DNA of 64,000 nt from Chlorobiaceae bacterium (lineage in GTDB: Bacteria > Bacteroidota > Chlorobiia > Chlorobiales > Chlorobiaceae), in assembly GCA_013334865.1 (NCBI GenBank), contig JAAXWS010000002.1, positions 62,001-126,000 on the forward strand. Direction: 5' to 3'. A model generated the notes under the pieces. The model had not been told where the DNA came from. It saw nothing but the letters and a program-made list of their open reading frames with translations, and did not search any database. Below, piece after piece: positions 7,437 through 16,048 of the stretch; position 1 is the stretch's first letter, and each line of letters begins with the position of its first letter. The position numbers were made by a program, and so were the translations under genes.

Positions 7437-10400
7437 ATGACGACGAATACACCGATTGATACCGTACGGGCGGCTGCTGCCGCCCGGCGGGAGATCCCCT
7501 ACAACTACACCTCCGCGGACGATCGGCAGGCGATTTCGTTCATCCTGGGTGAGGAGCTCCTCCATAAAGTCGAAGAGCTGCGAGACGTTCGGGTAACGGG
7601 TCGTTCGGCCCGGCTTCTGATGCAGATACTCGGAGATATCCTCATCCACGGGCGCAATGCCTACCTTTTCCAGGAGCTGATCGACTCGCTCCCTCGCAGG
7701 ACGAGGGTATTCGAACATGCCCGCAAGGACATGGAGACGATTATCGCTACAGCCAACGGAGAACCGAGGGTCATGGCGATCGTCGAGACCCTCAGGACGA
7801 AACTGGAGAAGTTCCGGGCCGAGATCGAGCTGATACCAGAGTACCGGCGCAAGGTTCGCCGGGAGCTCGCTCCCATCGTCGGAGCCAAGAACATCCTGTT
7901 CGACCCGTTTTCCCTGGTCGCCCATGCGACCGATGCGACCGACTGGCGCCTCTATCTTCCGGTTGCGGTCGTGACGCCGGACGACGAGTCGCAGGTCGCT
8001 CCGCTGATCGGCGCCATCGCGCGACTTGGCCTCCGGGTCATACCCCGCGGTGCCGGCACCGGACTGACCGGCGGCGCGGTGCCGCTCCGCTCGGACTGCG
8101 TGATCATCAATACCGAAAAGCTGAACCGGGTCCGCGGCATCCAGCATCGGAAATTCCACCTGCGTGACGGCCAGAGCGTCTCGGCATCGGTCATCGAAGT
8201 CGAGTCGGGCGTCATCACCGAGGCGGCGATGCACCATGCCGACGAACACGGCCTGGTGTTCGCCACCGACCCGACGAGCGAGTGGGCCTGCACGATCGGC
8301 GGCAACATCTCCGAGAATGCCGGCGGCAAGATGGCCGTCAGGTGGGGAACCTGCATCGACAACCTGCTCGAGTGGAAGATCGCCATGCCGGGAGCCAGGC
8401 TTCTGACCGTGCGCCGGACCGACCACCAGCTTCGCAAAATCCTGCCCGAGGACACGGTGACCTACGAGGTGCTCGACCAGCACGGGGCACCGTTGAAGCG
8501 CATTGCGCTCCGTGGCTCGGAGATCCGCAAGCAGGGGCTATGGAAGGACATTACCAACAAGGCCTTGGGCGGCGTGCCCGGCCTGCAGAAGGAGGGCACC
8601 GACGGCGTGATCACCTCGGCCACCTTCGTGCTCTACCCGAAGTACGAGCAGAAGCGCACCCTTTGCCTGGAGTTCTTCGGACCCGACATGGATGAGGCGA
8701 GCCGCGTGATCGTGGAGCTCTCCAAAGCGTTCCCCTACCAGAATGTCGAACACGAAACCCTCCTTGCGCTCGAGCACTTCGACGACGAGTACATCCGCGC
8801 GATCGACTACAAGGTGAAGGCGACGAGGCCTCAGACTCCTAAGGCCGTGCTGCTGATCGATATCGCCGGCCACAGCACCAATGAGGTCGAAGCCGGTGTC
8901 GAACGTGTGCGGTCGTTGCTCGAAAAACACCCGAACACCCTGATGTTCGAGGCCCGCGACAAGGCCGAGGCCACCCTCTTCTGGGCCGACCGGAAGAAGC
9001 TCGGGGCGATTGCCCGGCGGACCAACGCATTCAAGCTGAACGAGGATATCGTCATCCCTATCGAGCAGCTTGCGGTGTTCGCCCGTTTCATCGACGAACT
9101 GAACATCGAGGAGGAGCGCTACGCCCAGGCGCTCTACGTGGAGCGGGTGGCCTCGATCCTGCACGCCAGCAGCAAAAAGGAGAGCCTGACCCCGTTCGAA
9201 GCCAAGATACCGGCCGGCCTCGGGCTGTGCGACCTGATCCGGAAACGGCTGGAGGCGGCCGACCCGCTGCTGCTTCGTTCGCTTACCCTGCTGCAGGAGT
9301 TCCGCACCGAGTTGAACGAGCTGTTCCGCGGCTACCCGAAGACGCTCGATACCCTCGAGAAGGCCTACCAGCATGTACGCGACCGTCGCATCGTCCTTGC
9401 GACCCACATGCATGCCGGCGACGGCAACGTGCATGTCAACGTGCCTGTCCTGTCCAACGACCGCCCCATGCTCGAACGTGCCGACCATGTGATCGACCGG
9501 GTCATGGAAAAGGTGATCTCCCTGGGGGGCGTGGTGTCGGGCGAGCATGGCATCGGGGTGACGAAACTGAAGTACATGGACCGCGAGCGCATCGAAGAGC
9601 TGTCGGCCTACCGGCGTGAAGTGGATCCCGACGGCATCATGAACCCCGGAAAGCTCGAAGACTACGACGCGCTGAACCACATTTTCACCCCGTCCTTCAA
9701 CCTTCTCGAGCTGGAGGCGCACATCCTGAAGCGGAGCAAGCTGGAGGCTCTGTCCAAAAAGGTCGACTACTGCATCCGTTGCGGCAAATGCAAGCCGGAC
9801 TGCTGCGTCTACTACCCCGCCAGGGGCATGTTCTACCATCCGCGAAACAAGAACCTGGCAATCGGTTCACTCATCGAGGCGCTGCTCTACGATGCGCAGC
9901 GTGAGCGTTCGACCGATTTCGAGCTGCTGGAGTGGCTCGAAGAGGTGTCGGACCACTGCACGATCTGCCACAAGTGCCTGAAGCCCTGCCCGGTGGACAT
10001 CGACACCGGCGAGGTATCGATACTCGAACGGGAGATCCTCGCCGCCAGGGGGTTCAAGAACTCACCGGCAATCACGAAGATGACCCTGGATTACCTCGAG
10101 AACCGCTCGCCGCTCTACAACAGGATATTCCGCACCACCGTGGTACGCATGGGAGGCGCAGCGCAACGCGCCGGGACGAGGCTCACCGCCCCGTTCCAGG
10201 CATCCGAAGAGGCCCGGGCCTTCCCGCCCCTGCGCCTGCTCCGCTCTTCGGTGCCTCCCGTGCCCGAAAAGACGCTACGCGACGTGCTGCCCGCATGCGA
10301 TGCCGACCAGGTGCTGGTTTTCGAACCTGCAGGAGGGGCAGCGACCTCGACCGTGTTCTATTTCCCCGGCTGCGGCTCGGAGCGGCTCCATTCGACCATT

Positions 10401-11099
10401 TCGATGGCCTCGATCCACATCCTGCTTGAATCCGGTACGCGGGTGATCCTTCCGCCTCCGTTCCTGTGCTGCGGGTTTCCGTCGCACGTCAACGCAAAAA
10501 TCGATCAGTACTCATCGATCGTGCTTCGAAATACGGTGATGTTCAGCCAGATCAGGGATATGTTCTCCTACCTCGATTTTGATGCCTGCGTGATCTCGTG
10601 CGGTACCTGCCGGGAAGGCCTGGAAAGCATGGAGACGGCCAAGCTCTTCGGCGACAGGATCGTCGATGTTTCGCGCTACGCTTACGAAAAAGGCATGCGG
10701 GTTGATGGTTGCGATGAGAAGAACCTCTACCATGCCCCGTGCCACGATTCGCTCTCGGGCAAGGCGTGCGACCTGCTGCGCGACATCGGCGGGTTCGGGA
10801 CGGTCGTCGAGGTGCCCCACTGCTGTTCTGAAGCCGGGACGCTGTCGCTCTCGAGGCCCGACATCACCGATTCGATGCTGCAGCGCAAGCGAGAAGCGCT
10901 GAAGGAGTCCATGCACGGGGAGGCATCGGCAACGATGCTGACCAACTGCCCGTCGTGCGTCCAGGGGCTCGGTCGCAACCGGGAGATGGGGGTGGACCCG
11001 AAACATATCGCCGTAGCGCTTGCCGAGAAGCACTCCGGTCCCGACTGGATGGAGCGTTTCATGGCGCAGGCCGCACGGGCCACCGCCATGATCTTCTGA
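7437..11099 (+). CDS. Giant FAD-linked oxidase / Fe-S oxidoreductase fusion (D-2-hydroxyacid dehydrogenase type)
   Basis: The 1220-residue protein combines three parts. Residues 1-160 are helical and resemble the N-terminal extension (DUF3683) of very large FAD oxidases. Residues about 170-740 are a GlcD/Dld-type FAD domain with PRGAGTGLTGGAVPL near 203 and ATHMHAGDGNVHVNVPV and SGEHGIGVTKLKYM further on. The rest is GlpC-like: two 4Fe-4S motifs, CIRCGKCKPDCC (about 779) and CTICHKCLKPCP (about 840), then two CCG-type cysteine-rich domains with CCGF (about 1011), CGTC and CCSEAG (about 1128). By family it should oxidise a 2-hydroxyacid such as lactate, glycolate or 2-hydroxyglutarate and pass electrons through Fe-S centres to quinone or another carrier. 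Exact substrate is not predictable. It stands alone on the plus strand. Confidence 0.88.
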   Translation: MTTNTPIDTVRAAAAARREIPYNYTSADDRQAISFILGEELLHKVEELRDVRVTGRSARLLMQILGDILIHGRNAYLFQELIDSLPRRTRVFEHARKDMETIIATANGEPRVMAIVETLRTKLEKFRAEIELIPEYRRKVRRELAPIVGAKNILFDPFSLVAHATDATDWRLYLPVAVVTPDDESQVAPLIGAIARLGLRVIPRGAGTGLTGGAVPLRSDCVIINTEKLNRVRGIQHRKFHLRDGQSVSASVIEVESGVITEAAMHHADEHGLVFATDPTSEWACTIGGNISENAGGKMAVRWGTCIDNLLEWKIAMPGARLLTVRRTDHQLRKILPEDTVTYEVLDQHGAPLKRIALRGSEIRKQGLWKDITNKALGGVPGLQKEGTDGVITSATFVLYPKYEQKRTLCLEFFGPDMDEASRVIVELSKAFPYQNVEHETLLALEHFDDEYIRAIDYKVKATRPQTPKAVLLIDIAGHSTNEVEAGVERVRSLLEKHPNTLMFEARDKAEATLFWADRKKLGAIARRTNAFKLNEDIVIPIEQLAVFARFIDELNIEEERYAQALYVERVASILHASSKKESLTPFEAKIPAGLGLCDLIRKRLEAADPLLLRSLTLLQEFRTELNELFRGYPKTLDTLEKAYQHVRDRRIVLATHMHAGDGNVHVNVPVLSNDRPMLERADHVIDRVMEKVISLGGVVSGEHGIGVTKLKYMDRERIEELSAYRREVDPDGIMNPGKLEDYDALNHIFTPSFNLLELEAHILKRSKLEALSKKVDYCIRCGKCKPDCCVYYPARGMFYHPRNKNLAIGSLIEALLYDAQRERSTDFELLEWLEEVSDHCTICHKCLKPCPVDIDTGEVSILEREILAARGFKNSPAITKMTLDYLENRSPLYNRIFRTTVVRMGGAAQRAGTRLTAPFQASEEARAFPPLRLLRSSVPPVPEKTLRDVLPACDADQVLVFEPAGGAATSTVFYFPGCGSERLHSTISMASIHILLESGTRVILPPPFLCCGFPSHVNAKIDQYSSIVLRNTVMFSQIRDMFSYLDFDACVISCGTCREGLESMETAKLFGDRIVDVSRYAYEKGMRVDGCDEKNLYHAPCHDSLSGKACDLLRDIGGFGTVVEVPHCCSEAGTLSLSRPDITDSMLQRKREALKESMHGEASATMLTNCPSCVQGLGRNREMGVDPKHIAVALAEKHSGPDWMERFMAQAARATAMIF

Positions 11100-11133
11100 G
11101 AGCTTGAAGAAAAAAACAGGTACAGGTTACAGA

Positions 11134-11237
11134 AAGGACTTCAAGGACCATAAGGACTACAGGGACAAAAAAAGAGGACTCAAAGGAGCACCGTCTTTTT
11201 CTTTTTCCTTATGGTCCTTGGTCTCCTTTGCGTCCTT
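11134..11237. repeat. Opposed arrays of a 9-bp repeat forming a long hairpin
   Basis: Four 9-mers (AAGGACTTC, AAGGACCAT, AAGGACTAC, AGGGACAAA) lie head to tail at 11134-11169. Three complementary-sense 9-mers ending in TCCTT lie at 11211-11237. AAGGACCATAAGG and its exact reverse complement at 11207-11219 would pair, so the convergent gap between the FAD dehydrogenase and bfr can fold into a long stem-loop. It could act as a bidirectional terminator, although there is no clean U-run. Confidence 0.75.
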
Positions 11238-11264
11238 TTCCCCGGCTTCTGCCCGGAGCACCTG

Positions 11265-11732
11265 TCACCCGAGTTGCTCCACCAGGTAGTTCTGGATGCC
11301 CATCTGGCCGATCTGGTCCAGTTGCGCCTCGATCCAGTCGATATGGGCCTCCTCATCCTTCAGGATGCTCTCCAGCAGCTCACGGGTTCCGTTGTCCCCC
11401 AGCTCGACGGTCAGCCTGATGCCGTCGTTGTATGATGCGATCGCATCGCTTTCGGACGCGTGGTCGTTCCTGTGCTGGGCCTCGACCGCGGCGCCGATGT
11501 TCACCTTGTTGAGCTTGCTGACGATCGGCGTTCCTTCGAGGAACAGGATGCGGGCGATCAGCTTTTCGGCATGCTGCATCTCATCGACAGCCCGTTTCTC
11601 ATCGGCCTTGTGCAGCCGCTCGTAGCCCCAGTTGTCGCACATCTCCGAATGGACCATGTACTGGTTGATCGCCGTGAGCTCGTCGGCAAGCAGGTCGTTG
11701 AGTTTGTCGATGATTTTCTGGTTCCCTTTCAT
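11265..11732 (-). CDS. bfr: Bacterioferritin
   Basis: A 155-residue ferritin-like four-helix protein that stores iron after oxidising Fe(II) at a di-iron centre. All expected ligands fall at the numbering of the E. coli protein: E18, E51, H54, E94, E127 and H130. M52, the axial haem ligand between subunits, is present too. A shell of 24 subunits in the cytoplasm is expected. The start at 11732 is chosen over the ATG three bases upstream because GGAG then lies six bases before it and the N-terminus reads MKGN as in other bacterioferritins. In an anaerobic phototroph it probably protects against iron and peroxide stress. Its 3' end faces the FAD dehydrogenase across the 9-bp repeat hairpin. Confidence 0.93.
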   Translation of the reverse strand: MKGNQKIIDKLNDLLADELTAINQYMVHSEMCDNWGYERLHKADEKRAVDEMQHAEKLIARILFLEGTPIVSKLNKVNIGAAVEAQHRNDHASESDAIASYNDGIRLTVELGDNGTRELLESILKDEEAHIDWIEAQLDQIGQMGIQNYLVEQLG

Positions 11733-11819
11733 CATGTTCTCCGGATATGGATTTCTGTAGTGTGCTTCAACGCGGGTAAAGAGTACTTCATCAACCCGAT
11801 GAGCGGGAATTCTGTTCCC

Positions 11820-12695
11820 CTACCCTGTCCGGCGCCCGTCATCGTCGAAAAAGCGCCCACGGCCATACCCGAAGAACGAGGCCAGCGCCATGGCGATCAT
11901 CAGGAGCATCGGACGGAACCTGATCGTGCCCCCGGCTCCCCTTTCGGACCTGATCCGCGGGACGAGCACGGCGGCCACGGTCTCCGGAGTCTCGGCGAGG
12001 GCATTGAACAGCCGGCGATCCCGGATGCCCGAATCCTTGAGAAGCAGGTCGGTCAGGACCAGTCCCGGGCTGAGCTCATGGATGCCGATGGAGCCGCTCC
12101 CGGCCCGCTTCAGCTCCCTGCGGACGTAGCCGGTCGTCAGGGCTACGGCGAGTTTCGACGCCCGGTGCGGCACGGCCGTCGGCGACGAACGGGCGCCGGA
12201 GGCGGAAAACCCCATATTGAAGATGTGGAAAACCGGGCCGGATGCCGGTGCGGGCTGGCGGCGCATGATCCTTGCCGCCTCGGCGCAGAGCATCAGGCTC
12301 CCCGAGAGGTTTGTCCTGCAGGTCTCGTCGATATCGGCAGGATCGAGCTCCCAGACCGGGCGCTTGAGTCGGCCGGCCGTCCCGGCATTGTTGATCCACC
12401 GGTCCACGATGCCGAGCTTCGAGACGGCGAACGTTCCCAGGGCCGCAACATCAGCGGGGTTCGATACGTCGCAGGGTATCCCGTACAGCGCGCATCCCGG
12501 GACCTGCGCCTTAAGCCGGCTCACGGCGGCCTCAAGCCGGGTCCTGTCACGACCGCAAATCACCACACGATCACCTGCCATCAGGAACTCCAACGCCATC
12601 GCCAATCCAAGGCCGGAAGTGCCGCCGGTAACCACGACACCAAGGGAGTTGCCTCCTTTTCCGAAGCCGGATCCCGCTCCTGCTGCTCTCTTCAT
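11820..12695 (-). CDS. Short-chain dehydrogenase resembling chlorophyll b reductase NYC1/NOL, active-site Tyr replaced
   Basis: The 291-residue protein has the SDR cofactor motif TGGTSGLG (23-30), the NNAG motif (102-105) and the overall phrase pattern of the NYC1/NOL group: DRWINNAGT, HIFNM, ELSPGLVLTDLLL and the late PETVAAVLVPRIR. The normal YxxxK catalytic pair reads H177-R-A-S-K181. The codon is CAC, one transition away from the Tyr codon TAC. A hydrophobic C-terminal segment (about 263-277) could anchor it to the membrane. Known relatives reduce the 7-formyl group of chlorophyll b. In a green sulfur bacterium the substrate could be a bacteriochlorophyll or another compound, or the enzyme may be impaired. 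It stands alone, divergent from the antiporter gene. Confidence 0.72.
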   Translation of the reverse strand: MKRAAGAGSGFGKGGNSLGVVVTGGTSGLGLAMALEFLMAGDRVVICGRDRTRLEAAVSRLKAQVPGCALYGIPCDVSNPADVAALGTFAVSKLGIVDRWINNAGTAGRLKRPVWELDPADIDETCRTNLSGSLMLCAEAARIMRRQPAPASGPVFHIFNMGFSASGARSSPTAVPHRASKLAVALTTGYVRRELKRAGSGSIGIHELSPGLVLTDLLLKDSGIRDRRLFNALAETPETVAAVLVPRIRSERGAGGTIRFRPMLLMIAMALASFFGYGRGRFFDDDGRRTG

Positions 12696-13005
12696 GAGAA
12701 AATCGACGTTTGAACGTGTTCGCCGGCAAGCCGGCGGTCATTGCCAAGCCATGCCTGATGATACCTGATGATATTGAATAAGCGTCGGTTACGCAAGCAT
12801 TGCCGTGTTCCGCGGCATGGCGGTTGAGGAACGGCCAACTCATGTGGCACTGCTTGCTGAAACCCCGACTGCGGCCATGTCATGCATGAGAAGCTTTCGG
12901 CGCTTTGCCAAAATGTGTACATTGATTCAGGTTCATCATCGGTAGCGCCCCCATCGCCTGCCGGACCCCGGGCGATGCTCATCAGCAGCTTCATTGAAAA
13001 CGTGT
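12696..13005. other. Divergent intergenic region, no gene seen
   Basis: About 310 bp lie between the minus-strand SDR and the plus-strand antiporter. A short direct repeat, TGATGATACC then TGATGATATT, occurs near 12750-12775. No ORF with coding character, RNA gene or terminator is visible. Promoters for both flanking genes should be here. Confidence 0.45.
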
Positions 13006-15210
13006 ATGGGACCATATTACGAGCAGCTACTCCGGGAATTCCACCTGCCGCTGACCAATCCTGTACTGGTCTTCTCGCTCGTCCTGTTCATCATCCTGCT
13101 CTCCCCCATCCTTCTCAAGCGCATCAACATTCCCGGTACTGTAGGACTCATCATTTCGGGAGTGATCATCGGGCCACACAGCCTGAACCTTCTTGAGAAA
13201 AGTTCGGCGGTCGATCTTTTCTCGACCATCGGGCTCCTGTACATCATGTTCATCGCCGGGCTCGAACTCGACGTGAACGAGTTCAGGAAACACCGGCACA
13301 AAAGCATCCTGTTCGGCCTGCTCACCTTCACCCTGCCGATAGGTATAGGCTTCCCGGTCTGCCGGTACCTGCTGAACTACGACGTCAGCGCAAGCTTCCT
13401 TACGGCCAGCATGTTTGCGACCCATACGCTGGTCGCCTATCCGATCGTCAGCCGCATGGGGGTGTCGAAAAACCAGGCCGTCGCCGTCACGGTCGGAGGG
13501 ACCATCCTGACCGACACGGCCGTGCTGGTCATCCTGGCGATCATCCTGGGCTACAGCCAGGGGAACGTCAGCCAGGACTTCCTGATCCAGCTCTCCATCT
13601 CCCTCGCGGTCTTCGTCGCCATCGTTTTCCTGATGATTCCTGCTGTGGCCCGATGGTTCTTCAGCAACCTCGAGAACGAAAAGTACTCGCATTACATCTT
13701 CGTGCTGGCAGTTGTCTTCTTCTCCGCGTTCCTCGCGAAGCTGGCAGGAATCGAGCCGATCGTCGGTGCCTTCGCCGCCGGGCTTGCCCTCAATCCCCTG
13801 ATCCCGAACTCGTCAGCGTTGATGAACCGGATCGAGTTTATCGGCAATGCCCTGTTCATCCCGTTCTTCCTGATCAGCGTCGGCATGCTGGTCGACGTCA
13901 GGGTGCTGTTCAACGGACCCATGGCCATGATGATCGCCGCCACGCTGACCATCGTCGCCTTGCTCGGCAAGTGGGTCGCGGCACTCGTCACCCAGCAGCT
14001 CTTCAGGTACTCGGCGGACCAGCGGCAGCTGATTTTCGGCTTGAGCAGTTCGCACGCAGCGGCTACCATCGCGGTCATCCTGGTCGGCTACCAGGCCCGT
14101 ATCCTCGACCTGAACATCCTGAACGGCACCATCGTGCTGATCCTGGTCACCTGCGTCGTAGCCTCGTTCGTCACCGAGCGGGCCGCCAAGCGCATCGTGC
14201 TGGAGAGCTCCCCGGACCTGCCGGCCGACCTTGCCGAACACGAACTTTCGAATGAGCGGATCCTCCTGCCCATCATCGATACGCAATCTTCGGAAAAGCT
14301 CCTCGAGCTCGCGATCATGATCAAGGAGAAGGAGTCGCCGAACCCGCTGACCGTGCTGACGGTCGTGCCTGACGACGAGCAGGCCGAACTGAACGTGCAG
14401 CGGGCACGCATAGAACTGGAGCCGATGGTGAGGCATGCAGCATCGTTCGACGCGACCCTGAACGTGATCGCGACGATCGACTACAACATCTGCAGCGGTG
14501 TCGGCAGGAGTGCCAAGGAGCTCATGTCGGACATCATCATCTTCGGCTGGCCCCACCGGCGCGGCTTCATCGGGCGGATGATCAACGACACGACCGAGAG
14601 CTTCATCGGCTGCACGAGCAAGACCACGCTCGTCTGCCACTTCAGCAGGCCTCTCGCCATGCACCGGAGGATCGTCGTGGTGTGTCCTCCTTTCGCAGAG
14701 AAGGAGAAAGGATTCGGGCAATGGGTCGGCAAGGTCTCCCGCATAGCCCTGGAGCTGAGTATCCCGGTCGTCTGCCATTGCGACAGGAAGAGCCGGTCGG
14801 CAGTCATCTCCGTGCTCAGGGAGATCCGGTCAGGTGTGTCCATCGACTTCGAATCCTTCAGGAATTTCAGGGAGTGGGAAGCGCTCACGGCAAAGAGCGC
14901 CCATGTCAGGGAGGACGATCTTTTCATTTTCGTCGCGTCGCGTCCCGAATCGGTCTCATACAGGGGCTTTTTCGAACATATCCCGGACCGGCTCGAGGCG
15001 CAGTTCAACAACGTCAGCAAGATCATGCTCTATCCGGCCCGGTTCGAATCACGGGAACAGGCTGAAGGCTATGTCGACATCGTGGCGATACCATTCTCCT
15101 TCAGCAGGTCCGCTGTTCAGAAGATCGGAAGGGAACTTGGCGGATTCCTCAAAACAAGTTCACTTCCTATCAAGCGGAGGACTAAAAAAAATAGGCGCTC
15201 CGGCCCCTGA
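13006..15210 (+). CDS. Monovalent cation/proton antiporter (CPA2/Kef type) with C-terminal stress-protein-like domain
   Basis: Residues 1-400 are about a dozen hydrophobic segments with the CPA2 hallmarks: GLIISGVIIGP, FIAGLELDV, and the ion-binding region THTLVAYPIV followed by GTILTDTAVLVIL. IEPIVGAFAAGLALN and GLSSSHAAATIAVILVG follow. The soluble C-terminal half (about 405-734) looks like two universal-stress-protein-like alpha/beta repeats (ERILLPIIDTQSS and RIVVVCPPF), an arrangement known in cation/H+ antiporters with regulatory USP tails. It would exchange Na+ or K+ for protons across the inner membrane, with the tail probably binding a nucleotide. A TTG at 12994 would add four residues; the ATG at 13006 is preferred. 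Neither start has a clear ribosome-binding site. Confidence 0.88.
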   Translation: MGPYYEQLLREFHLPLTNPVLVFSLVLFIILLSPILLKRINIPGTVGLIISGVIIGPHSLNLLEKSSAVDLFSTIGLLYIMFIAGLELDVNEFRKHRHKSILFGLLTFTLPIGIGFPVCRYLLNYDVSASFLTASMFATHTLVAYPIVSRMGVSKNQAVAVTVGGTILTDTAVLVILAIILGYSQGNVSQDFLIQLSISLAVFVAIVFLMIPAVARWFFSNLENEKYSHYIFVLAVVFFSAFLAKLAGIEPIVGAFAAGLALNPLIPNSSALMNRIEFIGNALFIPFFLISVGMLVDVRVLFNGPMAMMIAATLTIVALLGKWVAALVTQQLFRYSADQRQLIFGLSSSHAAATIAVILVGYQARILDLNILNGTIVLILVTCVVASFVTERAAKRIVLESSPDLPADLAEHELSNERILLPIIDTQSSEKLLELAIMIKEKESPNPLTVLTVVPDDEQAELNVQRARIELEPMVRHAASFDATLNVIATIDYNICSGVGRSAKELMSDIIIFGWPHRRGFIGRMINDTTESFIGCTSKTTLVCHFSRPLAMHRRIVVVCPPFAEKEKGFGQWVGKVSRIALELSIPVVCHCDRKSRSAVISVLREIRSGVSIDFESFRNFREWEALTAKSAHVREDDLFIFVASRPESVSYRGFFEHIPDRLEAQFNNVSKIMLYPARFESREQAEGYVDIVAIPFSFSRSAVQKIGRELGGFLKTSSLPIKRRTKKNRRSGP

Positions 15211-15319
15211 GTTTGGAATTACGGATAAAGAGTCTTTACTTGAGTTTTATAGTAAATCCACCCCGATGCGTATCCGTCGGGTGCAATGCTGCACTGAAGC
15301 AGACAAACAGAATTTGCCT

Positions 15320-15925
15320 ATGCGTCGACAGCACCATCCCCGAGCTGCAATCCGTTTTCTTAAGCCGTTCCTTCTTTTCGGCGCACTCTCTTCATCACTT
15401 GTCTTTACATCCGGATCCGCTTTTGCCTACGAGGCGCAGTCAGATTACGCAGATACGGAGATCGTCAGCAGCCACCAGCTAGAAACGCCTCCAGGCAGGC
15501 TAGGGACATTCTTTTCGGACGTCAGGCAGTATTTCGGCATCCACTATCGTTTCGGTGGCACGACGCCGGCAGGATTCGACTGCTCCGGCTTCGTCCAGTT
15601 CATGTTCAGCAAGGTGTTCAACATGCAGCTTCCCCGTTCTTCGAGGGAGATGGCATCCATCGGCATGAAAGTGGCAAGGAACGAGCTCAGGCCCGGTGAC
15701 CTGGTATTCTTCCAGAACGGGAAGAACCGCATCAACCATGTCGGGATCTTCGTAGGCAACAACACCTTCATCCACTCCTCCCTTTCCAGGGGCATCACCC
15801 GCACCAACCTGAGCGAGAGCTACTATGACACGCGTTTCGCCACCGGCGTCAGGGTGCTCAATCTCATGGACGACAAGGTCGGGCAGATGCTTGAAAACTT
15901 CGGCGAGAACGGCAATCCTTCCTGA
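15320..15925 (+). CDS. NlpC/P60 family cell-wall endopeptidase
   Basis: This 201-residue exported protein has a basic start, a hydrophobic signal segment (about 13-36, ending SGSAFA) and an NlpC/P60 domain from about residue 60. The catalytic Cys88 lies in FDCSGFVQFMF, His140 in INHVGIFVG, and a third polar residue, His152, in FIHSS. Such enzymes cleave D-gamma-glutamyl-diaminopimelate bonds in peptidoglycan stems in the periplasm. The frame is open further upstream, overlapping the antiporter, but only the ATG at 15320 gives a signal peptide. It sits 109 bp after the antiporter and ahead of a strong terminator. Confidence 0.9.
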   Translation: MRRQHHPRAAIRFLKPFLLFGALSSSLVFTSGSAFAYEAQSDYADTEIVSSHQLETPPGRLGTFFSDVRQYFGIHYRFGGTTPAGFDCSGFVQFMFSKVFNMQLPRSSREMASIGMKVARNELRPGDLVFFQNGKNRINHVGIFVGNNTFIHSSLSRGITRTNLSESYYDTRFATGVRVLNLMDDKVGQMLENFGENGNPS

Positions 15926-15969
15926 TCTTCCGTACTTCGTACGCACGCATCATGCCGTGTCACAACGAG

Positions 15970-16007
15970 AAAAGCCGGTCGCGAAAGCAGACCGGCTTTT
16001 TCATTTC
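15970..16007 (+). terminator. Rho-independent terminator after the NlpC/P60 gene
   Basis: AAAAGCCGGTC (15970-15980) pairs perfectly with GACCGGCTTTT (15990-16000) around a 9-nt loop and runs into a T-rich tail. The A-run on the left side makes it usable from the minus strand too, where the NADH dehydrogenase gene ends at 16049. Confidence 0.85.
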
Positions 16008-16048
16008 AATATCACCGACGGGAAGTTTCGGCGCCGCCTGTCGGCCGC

